Origin: Brachionus koreanus
Lineage: Eukaryota; Rotifera; Eurotatoria; Ploima; Brachionidae
Assembly: GCA_016987375.1 (NCBI GenBank)
Contig: PJRA01000196.1
Location: 502,021-524,364 of the forward strand
Direction of reading: 5' to 3'
DNA: 22,344 nucleotides
The translations under genes were made by a program, and so were the position numbers. This document shows positions 8,293 to 18,574 of this stretch, piece after piece. The stretch's first letter is position 1. Each line of letters begins with the position of its first letter. The notes under the pieces were generated by a model. It had not been told where the DNA came from. It did no database searches and was given only the letters and a program-made list of their open reading frames with translations.

Positions 8293-9973
8293 GTATCTTG
8301 GACTCTATAGAGGTTTGTTTGGATGACTTAAGATTCAAAAAATTCAAAATCCTTCTAAATGAGTTAATTAAATCAAATTAAATCAATTCACGTTTTCTGG
8401 TCCAGAGGAATTTACTTTCAAAATATGTAACTATTTTTCTACTTTTTATTTTTGTAAACATTCCAACTCTTTTCGATTTCTTTTAACCACAGTTCATCAA
8501 TTTTTTGTTTTAAATTAAATTTATGGTAAATAAGAAAACAATGCTTTTTTGTCGGATAAATAGCTTCTGTGAGTGAAGGTTTATGTGTGTTACAACGGGG
8601 GATGTTACAGAATGTTTTCCCCTAATTTCCACAAAAAAAATTAAAAACAACTGACTGGAAAAAGAAATTTTGTAAAACAATACATTTAATAAATAGTGAC
8701 AATGTGAGTGATTAAAACTGTGTCAAAAACGACTTATGGTCAAATAAACCTTTTGACCAAAAGATTAATGTTGAATTTGGCAAAATTTAAGCTTTCTTTA
8801 TTCAACAAATTCTAAAATTTTGTGAAAAAATTCAAAAAATTTTATTCAAAATTTAATTATTTATTTACTTTTATAAATTATTGCTTTAAAAATTAATTTT
8901 TATATATAAAATTTGTGTCCAGTGACAAGGACTTTAGCATGTTGATAAGCTGTAGCCTAAAATAATTTAGATTTAAACAAGATAATTATCACTGTTTGAC
9001 TTGACCGCTTAATCATAATCAACAAAAATCAAGAAAAACATTCTTTAGAACAGTAAATTTTAAGAAGGTCCATCTTGTTCCATCTTGCAAGTAGTCTTGA
9101 ATTTTGGAGCCTTAAAAAAAGCTTTACCACGGTTTACAACTCTTACTTCTTATATGTAAAATTTGATTCAAAATCAACCTAAACCCCAATGTTTGTTCAA
9201 GATTAAACTTAATTAAAATATTGTCAGCTCGATCAACCAGTTCAAAAACAGACTTGATAATGTTGGCAGAAATAAAAAAGAAGAAAAAAATAAATAAACA
9301 AAAAAAAATTTAATAACAATTAACAAACGAACAAGATTTAAATCTTTATATTAACGTTTAAATTATCTGAAGCATGCACGATTAATTTATCTCAAATATA
9401 CAACAGTGTTTTTTTTTATGTTTATTAACCATATTAACTAGTCAAGTGATAATAAATGAAAAAAAAAGAAACATAATTATGAATTGTGTAATGGTATCAT
9501 ACATGAAAAAAAGAAAATAGTATGGTGTAAGCAAAAATGAAATCAGCAATGTCGGTAGAAATATCAATGAGTCAAAAATTTGCTTTTATTTAAGTTGCTT
9601 TTCTGAAAAAAATGTAAAGAAAATTAACCAGTTGTTTGCCATGTAAAACATGTATTTTCTTGTTTCCATTAGAAGAAAAAAAAAATGGATAAAAAAATAA
9701 AAATCTTTAAATTCTATTTAATACTTTATTTTATTCAGTAAATGAGCCTTTTTATTTTTGAAGACAAAAATATTTATTCTATCAAGCTATTCTATTCAAA
9801 GTTAAATTAACTAAAAAAGATTGTTGATATTAAAATGATATTAAACTTACCATTAAGCCTTCAGCTATGAACTAAATTTGTAAAAAATTAAAAAAGATAA
9901 ATTTAACAAGCAAATTAAAGAGACTTTGAGAATAATGAAAATAGAAAATGAGAAGAAAATTTTTAATACATAC

Positions 9974-11137
9974 AATAAATTTCTGATACAACTGATAGGT
10001 TAAAAGCGGATTGGGCAGCTCTCTGAAGTACATTTTGAGCAACGAACTAACCGAGTGTACATCGTTAACATATATTTCTTGGTTTATTTCGGCAAATTTC
10101 TCCTCATCGAAAGCATTGCGCAGTCGTTGTATGTTTGATTGTAGACCAGTGTGCCGATAAATGCCGTCGACTATGCCATGCTTTTCGATAAATTCAGTGC
10201 ATATCTTGAGTATTTTGGGCACATCTTGTTGACTATTGCTCAAATGCTCGCCCAGATCGCATGCAAACACACGCTGCTTTAAAATACCTTTCTGCTGCAG
10301 TTGGTTGCGAGCCGGCCTAGTGTTGAAAAACGATCGCAACAAAGTGATCAACTTGCCGTGCTTGACACGCACGGACTGATTGGCCGGTGCTTTGGCGAAC
10401 GAGTCGGTGTGCAAGTTTTGATTGCATTTTATAATCTCGACACAGTCGGCGGGAAAAAAGCCGACCTCGAGCTCTTTTTTGCCCCGCCACCAGACACTCT
10501 CCTCCTGTGGCGGCATATCAATCACCGATATCATATTTCCCACGTCCAAATTAATCTCATCCAAACTCTGTGCTACATAGCGTTTGCGCACAACAGCTGC
10601 GGCCACACCTGGAATGTTTATTGGACTGTCATCACAAGCCAACAGTCTGTTTCCTTTGTTGTCTATTTCGAACCAGTTTAGGATGGGACCACAATTTAAC
10701 GGATTTATGAAAGCTATTTCGCCGAATCGGCTCAAGTAATTAGTGAGAATTTTGATCAAGTGCTTGTTGGATGAGTGGCTTTTTTTCGAGCTTGTCGAAG
10801 TGATCGACGCGGTCATTAGAGTCGAGTCGGACGTGTCGAGCAGCTGGCCCAGCTCGTCCAGTAGACTGAATTTTCGGTCGAATATACAGTCGTGTAGATG
10901 TTTGTCCAAATAGGCGAAGTTTTCCAACGAACGGTAAATAATCCACTTTTTCTCATTGGACGTCACTTGTAGCTGAAACCATGTCGACTCCGAGTCCGAC
11001 TCGTGGTTGTACATGACACATTTGAAATTTTTGGCCAAGTCAACTGTGTTTACTTCGTAGTGAAAATGGGCGCATTCTTGTAAGCGTGGAAAGCGCGATT
11101 TAGATGTCTGTTGTATTTGAGCGATTGACGATGACAT
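9974..11137 (-). CDS. ARHGAP32/33: ARHGAP32/33-family RhoGAP, coding exon 1 (PX, SH3, first half of RhoGAP)
   Basis: This exon encodes residues 1-388 of a multidomain GTPase-activating protein expected to switch off Rho/Rac/Cdc42 GTPases by speeding GTP hydrolysis at membranes and the actin cytoskeleton. Seen: a divergent PX domain at about 25-160 (WIIYRSLENF, YLDKHLHDCIFDRKFS, NCGPILNWFEIDNKGN), an SH3 domain at about 182-236 (SVIDMPP, VWWRGK, VGFFPADCVE), and the start of RhoGAP at about 289 (FACDLGEHLSNS). The catalytic arginine finger is R328 in GIYRHTG, and YFRELPNPLLTYQLYQKF is typical of the family. The PX-SH3-RhoGAP order and these motifs match vertebrate ARHGAP32/ARHGAP33 and Drosophila CdGAPr. 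The ATG at 11137 is chosen because an in-frame TAA lies a few codons upstream. The exon ends before GTATGT at 9973 in phase 0; the open frame past that point is intronic read-through. Gene identity is firm; orthology to one named paralogue is inferred. Confidence 0.95.
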
Positions 11138-11212
11138 TTTAAATTGGAATGTTTAATTTTATTTTTATATTTTAATCATTTTTGAGATTTATCTAAAAGT
11201 AAAAGTAATAAA
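11138..11212 (-). promoter_or_regulatory. Probable 5'UTR part of RhoGAP exon 1 with a spliced leader exon upstream
   Basis: Upstream of the ATG on the minus strand there is an in-frame stop, so this is not coding. About 75 bases away lies a strong acceptor: a run of about 15 T, then cttatttttcag, cut after 11213. A second AG follows acttttag near 11194. This predicts at least one more 5' non-coding exon to the right, whose position I cannot see; the promoter is therefore not located. Confidence 0.45.
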
Positions 11213-11644
11213 CTGAAAAATAAGAAAAAAAAAAAAAAACAGGTAAATTTTAATTTTATTTCAAGTTTTTTTTTCCATGTAAATTATACTCTTGTAGAAA
11301 TTTACCTCTATGCACTGTTGAGAAAATAGAGAAATTAATATGTTTTAAAATTATAATGTGTTTTAATACTATGCATAATTTGGTTTTGAATGGAGACAGT
11401 TAGATTGTCGCAATCAATAGATATTTTATTACTAGTTGCTTTTTTTGTTTCTCATGCGCATACTAGTAACTGTGAACTTACGACCACGTCTTTTATCTAA
11501 GCATTAATTTTATATAAATTAATGTTCACTTTTTTTAACCTCTTTAAGCAAGCAAAGGCGTTTTTCTCATGTTATGAATCACAAAATAAATTCACAAATG
11601 CACTCTTTAATTAAGCAATTATTTAGTTGTTTATCTGTATCGAG

Positions 11645-11738
11645 GGCAATGTGAAATCTTAGTACAAAAATTACAGTACAAAAAGAAAAAACTATATAAT
11701 TATTTTTCTAGTTGTGCAAAAATGGTTCTGTAAACAGT
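11645..11738 (+). repeat. Left arm of the foldback MITE
   Basis: 94 bases whose complement is 11894-11987, including the shared block gttgtgcaaaaatggttctg near 11711-11730. Confidence 0.85.
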
Positions 11739-11893
11739 TCAATGTTGTACATTTTTGTACAAACGAATTCTTAATTCGGCAAATACTCTACTTTTCTCTG
11801 TAAAATGCACATAATTAAAAAACATTAGAAAAAAAATTTGCACTAAATTGGACAGTTTTTGCAGAGCTTAGAATTCGACTTTTACAACACTTT

Positions 11894-11987
11894 ACTGTTT
11901 ACAGAACCATTTTTGCACAACTAGAAAAATAATTATATAGTTTTTTCTTTTTGCACTGTAATTTTAGTACTAAGATTTCACACTGCC
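11894..11987 (-). repeat. Right arm of the foldback MITE
   Basis: Complement of 11645-11738. The few differences (for example acaaaa against actaaa, and gtacaa against gtgcaa) suggest a moderately young copy. Confidence 0.85.
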
Positions 11988-12309
11988 GTATCGAGCTAAA
12001 GTTTCTTCAGATTGAAAAATATGAATTATTCAAAGTAGAAAAAAATAATAGTTACTTTTTTGGCTTATCTTTTTCTAAATTTTAAATGCATGTTTAAGCA
12101 AACTTGTGCCAAAGTCAAAAAAAAAGTCTTTTCAAAGTTAAGTCATTTGACTTGACTTGATTTATTTATTTTTTTTCATTATTACTAATTATTCATAGTT
12201 GTAATTTAAACTTCTATTTCTAAGAGATCGGCAAGTTATAATTTTGACACAAAATATATTTGAAGACAAATTTAAATTTCTGGAACCATTTACAAATTTT
12301 TTTTGTTTT

Positions 12310-12760
12310 CAACTTGTTTAATTGATAAGTCTGAGAAATATGCTGATGATACTAAAATTTTAACTGTTATTAAGACAACTTTTAATATCTCAGGTTCGTA
12401 GCTTACTTGGTCTTTGGATTTAAATATCAAAAATTGCAGTGTAATGCACATTGACACAAAAATCCCTGCTTTGAGTACACAATTTATAACAGATATGGTA
12501 CAAGGAAATTAACTAAAACAACTCTTGAAAAGGATGTAGGTGTTTATATTCAAAATGATTTAAAATGGGCAAAAATTTGTACATAGACTCATTAAGAATG
12601 CTTTACACAGCACTAGTAAGACCTCATTTAGAATTTGCCATAAAGTCATGGTGTCAATTTCCTGAGAAAGATATTTCAGAAATCGAGAAGAGCGTGATTT
12701 AATTCAATTATTAAAAATAATTAATGGACACGAAATGTGTTTTTAATAGCACAGAGATCT
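12310..12760 (+). pseudogene. CR1/L2-like LINE reverse transcriptase relic, fragment A
   Basis: Decayed plus-strand frames preserve the YADDTKILTVI motif (catalytic DD at 12345-12350), WSLDLNIKNCSVMHI, GVYIQNDLKW-like sequence near 12540, LYTALVRPHLEFAIKSWCQF (about 12603-12662), ISEIEKS and RDLIQLLKIINGHEM. This order (YADD, WQLxFNxxKCxVMH, EKDLGV, LYxxLVRPxLEYA, LEKVQ, RGDLI) is that of CR1/L2-type LINE ORF2. Several stops, frameshifts and a small deletion between ISEIEKS and RDLIQ show it is dead. Confidence 0.75.
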
Positions 12761-12789
12761 ATGTTGATGACTCTAATAAGATTTTAGAG

Positions 12790-13447
12790 TCGTCATTGAA
12801 AATCAAGTTTATGAAAGAATGAAGCTACAGATAGATTCAGATGCGATTTGTGAATGGACAAAGATATGCAGCATGGGTTTAAAAGTGTCATGCATTTTGG
12901 AAAATTGAATGGGACATAAGTACAATGCTCATAGCAATTAAGATAATGCAGAAGTAGCACTAGAGGTGACTAGGTGCAATGTGATTTAAAATTGACTGTT
13001 CAAGAAAAGAGTGCATGTGACAAGCCAAACAAGATACTTGGAATGCTCAAGCGAACGTTTATAAGACCTTGAATTTACATAGCAAACTTGAGATCCAAGT
13101 TAAAAAAACGGATGTGAATGCATTAGAGAAAGTGCAGGAACGTGCTAAAACAAAAATTGCTTTGACTTTGATAGATATGAATTAGGAAAAGCAGTTGTTG
13201 AAAATGAACTTTGTCAAACTAAAAGAAAAAGAGGCCATTTTTTATATCAAAAGAGAATGGAGCAATACACACAAAGAAGCAATTTAGGAGCAATAATATG
13301 AGAATGCACAGGGAAAGCTTTCTTGCAAAACTGAGAAACGATTTTGCATTTTGCAATTCCAGTGACAGTCCGACATGTTTTCTTTTAAAACAGAATGTTT
13401 CAACAATGGAATAACTTATTGTATTATTAAATCAGTCAAATCTGCTA
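12790..13447 (+). pseudogene. CR1/L2-like LINE reverse transcriptase relic, fragment B with ORF end
   Basis: A second copy of the same domain order starts again just after fragment A: KPNKILGMLKRTFIRP near 13025, NALEKVQERAKTKIALTL near 13118-13170, KRGHFLYQKRMEQ near 13228-13265, and FF-NRMFQQWNNL near 13387-13420, the usual C-terminal block of these LINEs. Stops and frameshifts are frequent. Because motifs already passed in fragment A reappear, this is a separate insertion or a tandem copy rather than one interrupted ORF. It leads directly into a 3' tail sequence at 13448-13534 that recurs elsewhere. Confidence 0.7.
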
Positions 13448-13534
13448 GTTTAGTTTAGTTTATTGAATAAACATAAATGGCACAACTGATGACATACACC
13501 GTTTTTTACAGTACTTTAACTGCGAATTACTTTT
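13448..13534 (+). repeat. LINE 3' tail, copy 1
   Basis: Starts gtttagtttagtttattgaa and includes aaatggcacaactgatgac and cgttttttacagtact. It lies immediately after the ORF2 end block of the CR1-like relic, so it is read as that family's 3' untranslated tail. A matching copy lies inverted at 19288-19375. Confidence 0.75.
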
Positions 13535-13568
13535 TATGTCTCCTTTTTTTTTAAATTGAATAAAATTA

Positions 13569-13792
13569 TTAACACTAGAAGCACCAAAAATTGTTCAATT
13601 TTTTTTAATTTAAAAATATTTTATAAAAAAACTATAATAATTTTATAAAGTAATATAATTTTTTAAAGAAAATTTTAAAATCTACATAAATCAAAAAAGA
13701 TATATTCATTTGAAAAATCTATTTAAAAAATACGAGGATTTAAAAATTTTTAAAAAGAGTCAAAATGACTGCTTTAGTGCTACTAGTGTTAA
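13569..13792. mobile_element. piggyBac-like MITE in TTAA target sites
   Basis: A 216-bp AT-rich element (13573-13788) is flanked by TTAA on both sides (13569-13572, 13789-13792). Its ends are CACTAGAAGCACCAAAA on the left and CACTAGTAGCACTAAAG on the right (minus strand), with three mismatches in 17. TTAA duplication is the hallmark of piggyBac-type transposition (family knowledge). There is no coding capacity, so it would need a transposase elsewhere. A gtcaaaatgac palindrome lies just inside the right end. Confidence 0.8.
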
Positions 13793-13960
13793 ATGAATAA
13801 GAAGAAAAAAAATGGGTCTTAAGTCGAATCTATTATGATGTTGTCTCCTAGTATAAATGTTAGAAAAAAGATCATTAAAGTTACAAAAAATTATACAATA
13901 ATGTTAAATAATAAGAATAAAAAAATTTTTATTTAAATAATAAAGAAATTTTTGCTTATT

Positions 13961-14045
13961 AAGTCACGTTTTTCATTTATTATGAATTTTTTTATTGAGA
14001 AATTTTTCAATGAATAATGAGAAAAATTGTAACTGATTGTGACTT
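13961..14045. repeat. AT-rich imperfect foldback
   Basis: AAGTCAC at 13961 is complementary to GTGACTT at 14039-14045. Inner blocks TTTTTCATTTATT and AATGAATAATGAGAAAAA also pair imperfectly. No target duplication was found, so whether it is a mobile element is open. Confidence 0.35.
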
Positions 14046-15615
14046 GAGTTGAGTTTAATCAAATACGATAATTAGAAGAAGTGATTGAAAATGTGTGTTC
14101 AAATGCTTAATGAATAGCCATGAAAAATTAAATTTTTTTTTCTTACAAATTTTAATATACTATTTTCATTAAAATTTTAAATGAGCAAGATAATATAGTC
14201 CGAAAAAAAAGCTTAATCTGAAAAACTACTAATATTTAGCTGATTTAAATTTTCAAATAAGTGAATCGGCAAATTTTTCAATTTTATCAAAAAAGAAAAA
14301 AGAAAATTTTTCTCTTAAATTTATTCTAGCAAATAATTAAGATTAAAACAGATAAAAAAGAAGAAGTTTTGAACACAGCTGAAAAAAATTATCAAAAAGT
14401 ATGTTTCATTTAGACAATTTGTGTAGAATTTAGAAAATCTATTCTGATCTTTGAAAAATCGATCAATTTTTATTAGTAAAAAATTTAACTTTTTATTTTT
14501 CTCTTTTACTTTATGATTAAGTGCTTTAAAAGAGCATTTTGCCTAAATGTTGAAAAAATATAAATCATATTTTTCTAAAGCACATAGACAAAACAAATTA
14601 TATTTATTTTCCTTTGAAGATTTATTAAATAAATGATTATTTGAATATTTTAAATATTGACTAATAAAACAAATAATTTTTTTTTAAATAAGGCGAAATA
14701 AAGTTTTAATTTGAGAGGAAATCTAGATAAAAATGAATATAGAATTTTCTAACTGAATTTTATTTTTGAAAAATATTTTTTGTTTGAATAATTTTAAATT
14801 AAATTAACACACTTTTATATTTTAGATTTGTCTTATTATGTCACCATTAATTTTTTTTCATACTTCAACTTGATAGTCTTAAGTTCCTCTTATAAAAATT
14901 GAAATCTTTTAATATTTTATTAAAAAAAAAAACTACAATTAATACAGGACCAAAAAAAATTTTAAAATTAACATATTTTTTTAGGAGTCTAAAAATCGTT
15001 CTTGATTTTTTGCACATACAAAATTTGTAGCTTAAAGCTAGGTATTAAATTTAAATGCAAAATATTAAGAAAATAATTTCTTCTATTACAAATTTATGCG
15101 AATTTAATAACAACTTAAAAGCTGATAAGAGTGCACATATTTTACATTTAAGCCAATAGTCACAAAACAAATTTTTGAATTAAAATTTTGCTAGAAACTT
15201 ATACAAATTTCTAAATTTAAAATCGCGACAATTGTTTACAATGGCTTTAATCTATGATCTAAATTTCTTTAGTAATATTAGAAAATCAATTTTTTTTTGT
15301 TTAAATTTTTTAAATTTTAACTTTAATTTCTTAAAAAAATATGATAATCAAATATAAATTAGATTCAAAAAAGTAACCAAATTTTCAGACACGAATCTAA
15401 ATACAATACTTTTCTTAATCATAGCATTAAATCTAAAACTAATATTTTTTATCTTTTTTAATTATCGTAGTTTAAAACTAGTATTAGATTAATAGGCAAA
15501 AATTAATTTAAATTTGCATTTTTTTATGCTGACTTGATTGAATTTGAGAGATCAGTAGATTAATATTGATTATTATTCCTATTGATTCCCAGTACATAAA
15601 TAAATCGGAACAAAG

Positions 15616-15636
15616 CAACAACAACAACAACAACAA
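15616..15636 (+). repeat. (CAA)7 microsatellite
   Basis: Seven perfect CAA units preceded by aaag and followed by acaag, in AT-rich DNA. Confidence 0.9.
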
Positions 15637-16892
15637 ACAAGATTGAAAAAGCTTTACAATATAACTTGAAAATAAATAATAAATTTTAACGAATTAATTA
15701 CAAAATTGAATCTAAATGATCTTTTCTTTTTTTTTTTTAATTCCTAATTTGAATATTGCTTAAATTTATGAATATATTGCAAAAATTATGCTATTTTAAT
15801 TGTCATCTAAATGGGTCAATTTTGAATGGATCGATAGGAGAAAAAAACAAACTAGAACAAATTTTTTTATTTACCAAGAGTCTTTAGTCCATGCAAATAT
15901 TAGCCGATAATTATTTTTCTTCCCTTACCAAAAAAAAAAATTTTTTATTATAAATTCCGTGCTTAATTAACTATTTTTGAATAACAAAAAATTTCTATTA
16001 AAATTTTTTTTTTTCTAAATCTCAAACTAAAATTGGTTTTCTTTTAAATATTTCATAATGCTATTTAAATGTTATTTTAAAACAAGTAAGACTAATTTTC
16101 TTAAATTACTTCAGTAAAGTTGGCTTTCATGTCAAAATAGTTTTTCACAATAGAAAAAAAACAAGATAAAAATTTAAAATGGATATATTTTAATGAAGTA
16201 AAACACAAGAACGAGATTAGAGGCCAATTTAGCTTTAGAATATCACAAACAAGCATCTTTTTCATCTGCCTGTAAAATTTCAAATCCAAGTACTAATTTA
16301 AATTAATACTCGAATGGCCATTATTTTTTGCCGTTGCATTTAAGCTTATTAATTGCGTTTTATTTTTGTGTATGCTTATTTTCTTTTTAAAATATTTCAA
16401 AATTAAAAAAAGTCTAAAAACATAATTAATTATAAATGGACTTTTTTTTCAAAAAAAATTTATTCTTTCTTTCATTAGCGAATTTTTAAATTAATTCAAG
16501 TCAAATTTTTGGATTTTTTTTTCATTTCAACAGTCTTCTGAACATTAAATGTTTACTGAATTGTCTGTTTTAAATAACAAAATATAGCTTAAACGATATA
16601 AAGAAATAAATTACAAAATTTATAAACAAATGATTGTTATTAAATAAGAATTAATTTATCTTAATGATTATTTTTTTCAACTTTCATGTAATACATGTAG
16701 TACAGTAAAAAAAAAAAATTAAAGTTAAATTTTAAAATTTAAAAAAATAAATCGAAATGATATATCAAACTCTTTGTTTATTTAATTCTAAAAAATTTTA
16801 TAAAATGAAAACTTTAAATTAAAATTTTGGTTCTGTTACGTCATTGGAAAAAAAAGAACTATCAGCAAATCGTCAAATATGTCTAGTGAAAG

Positions 16893-17260
16893 GTGATAGT
16901 ATTCTTTAAAGTTATAAGAAGAGTACAAGACTGGTTAAAAATATTTAATAGTGGTGATACGAGCCTTATGAGGAAGAAAGTGTCAGATAGACCAGACGTT
17001 TTCGATCAGAATGCTCTGCCAAGTGAAATTTCCTACTTTGGTAAGAACAAAGTCGAAAATAAAAAATCTAAAAGGCATCAAAATTCTTTCTTATCCAGCT
17101 TAAAACACAGCTCTTTCTCCTTCTGATTATCATATTTTAGATTCAATGGTTCTTTTTCTTAAAGGACGGCACTTTAATAACCAAGACATAGCCATGCTAC
17201 TTTTCTAAAGATGAATCATCTATTAGCTATTGAAAATCTTCTTGTTTTCTGAAAGACCTT
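16893..17260 (+). pseudogene. Mariner transposase relic with internal deletion
   Basis: The N-terminal part reads VIRRVQDWLKIFNSGDTSLM, then DRPDVFDQNALPSEI. This matches the mariner helix-turn-helix region and linker (W-xxFxSGDxSLxDxxRSGRPxVxDxxAL). Only about 80 bases later a different frame reads ALSPSDYHI and FLKGRHFNNQDIAMLLF (about 17111-17206), the block around the third catalytic Asp of DD34D mariners (LAPSDYHLF). FSKDES and a decayed end follow. The central catalytic region is deleted, and stops and frameshifts are present. No terminal inverted repeats were identified. Confidence 0.75.
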
Positions 17261-18492
17261 AAAAATATATTAACATTTGAATTAAAATGAATTCTCTTTT
17301 TTTTTATTTTTGGTCAATTTTATTGATACTTAATTGATTGAAATGAAACTTGCATTTAGCAAAAATAATTTTTAAATTAAACAAGTTAAAATTTTGATGG
17401 TTTTATTTTTTTCATGCTGTTAATGTCAACTAAGATGAATGGGTTAGGTTATCATAACTAATTTTGCAAACTGTTCTTCTATCCAAACCCGTTATTGCGA
17501 ATCCAAGAGAAAACCTAGGAGTAAAGCTTTCCAGAACATAATTATTTGGTTAGAAGAACTATATATTGCATGGAGGAGTTGTTGTTTTAATATACAGACA
17601 AAACTTTTCAGTATATCAATTTTTCATCACAATATACTTGCATTTTTAACATACAAAAAACCTTAATAAAATCATAATAAAATCTTTTTAACACACTTGA
17701 AATTAAAATAGAATTGAACAAAATTTTATAAATTTCAAAAAAATTGAAAAAAGAAAACCTAGAAAAAAGATATAGCTTATTAGACAAACCGAACATATCA
17801 AAAACTCAAAAAATTTAAAAAAGATTAAACGTAATGGATGCAGACCTAGAAGATAACTGAACTACAATAAAGCAAATGCAAAAAATTCGCTAACAAACAC
17901 TCTAAATATGATTTTTTTTGTGCAAGTAAATGAATATTACTTCCTTTTCAAAGGCAGTAATGAGATCAAAATTGATCTTAAAGTTCATTATTGCTATTGT
18001 AAATACTTTTTTAAATATAAAATATGTGGTCATTTGTTGACTATAAAATATTTAAGAGTCTAATGAGTGCGTGAACAAACCCAAACGTGGTGGTCAAATA
18101 AAAGCAGCAAGTGCATTGATGAAAAATTTAAATTGAACTAAATATATATTTTTTTAAAAAATTTCTTAAATTGACAAAAATTTAATTTAAATTTTATGTA
18201 AAAAAAAGTTTATCAAATATAATTTTTTTATTTAAAAAATTGTGTATGTTAAATAATTTTTTGGTTTTTTAAAAAAAAGGGAGGTATGTTTTTGGTCAAA
18301 TAGACCCTTGCATGGGTCACTGGAAAAAAGACAAATTGAAATAGAAGACAAAGAAGAAGAACTAGAATCAAAAACATCATGAGAGATGTCTAGTTAAAAA
18401 CCAAAGCATCAGTACAATGAGCTTAACTCTAAGCCGAGGCAAAACGTTTCCTACCTCTTAATTTTTTATTCATTTAATCATTTGATTCAATT
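17261..18492. other. AT-rich DNA without recognised genes
   Basis: A less AT-rich patch at about 17430-17570 has no readable domain on either strand. The motif ggtcaaata occurs near 18087 and 18293 (and in intron 1 near 8738), each time in a slightly different setting; I could not define a repeat unit. Confidence 0.55.
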
Positions 18493-18500
18493 AAAAAATA

Positions 18501-18574
18501 AGGTCTATTGCGTTTTTTGATCAGTGGATCACGAAATATGTGATCCAAAGTTACCAATCTAATTAGGTGATCAA
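18501..18574 (+). repeat. Left terminal inverted repeat of the GATCAC element
   Basis: Begins aggtctattgcgttttttga; the complement of the right end with scattered mismatches. Confidence 0.75.

Larger units (their letters stand above)
6487..9973 (-). other. Intron 1 of the RhoGAP gene, splitting the RhoGAP domain
   Basis: About 3.5 kb between YQKFI and KSANVEDK, phase 0. It is mostly AT-rich filler. Features in it are listed separately: a possible 51-bp microexon (7674-7724), a pogo/Tigger-like terminus (8165-8240) and a CpG-containing hairpin (8271-8292). A direct pair tccatcttgttccatcttgc sits near 9069. Nothing else is recognised. Confidence 0.8.
11637..11995. mobile_element. Foldback MITE with 8-bp target duplication (hAT-like)
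   Basis: A 343-bp non-coding element (11645-11987) is flanked by the identical 8-mer GTATCGAG at 11637-11644 and 11988-11995. The ends begin GGCAATGTGAAATC (left) and GGCAGTGTGAAATC (right, minus strand). The arms match over about 94 bases with very few differences and then more loosely to about 125, so most of the element folds into one hairpin. An 8-bp duplication fits hAT (also P and Merlin); hAT is the commonest source. There is no reading frame, so it depends on a transposase elsewhere. Confidence 0.88.
13793..16860. other. AT-rich DNA without recognised genes
   Basis: About 3 kb dominated by A/T runs. Short open frames here (for example minus 16101-16289) are made of AT-rich codons and show no motif. 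The only distinct items are the foldback at 13961 and a CAA microsatellite at 15616. Confidence 0.7.

Noticed and set aside
10301..10681. 126-codon plus-strand open frame
   Set aside because: It lies entirely antisense to the well-supported PX-SH3-RhoGAP exon and has no recognisable motif.
10740..10946. 68-codon minus-strand open frame
   Set aside because: A different frame inside the PX-coding part of exon 1.
11443..11475. Hairpin TTACTAGT with ACTAGTAA
   Set aside because: An 8-bp stem with a 17-plus-base loop and no flanking duplication is not enough to call an element.
15891..15898. Octamer ATGCAAAT
   Set aside because: A single match to a short POU-type motif in AT-rich DNA is expected by chance.
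16101..16289. 62-codon minus-strand open frame rich in Phe, Leu, Lys
   Set aside because: The composition is what AT-rich random DNA gives; no motif, splice signal or codon bias.
17430..17600. gggttaggtt start as a mariner terminus
   Set aside because: Resembles some mariner ends only loosely, and no partner repeat was found on the other side of the mariner relic.
17608..17796. 62-codon minus-strand open frame
   Set aside because: Same AT-driven composition, no recognisable domain.
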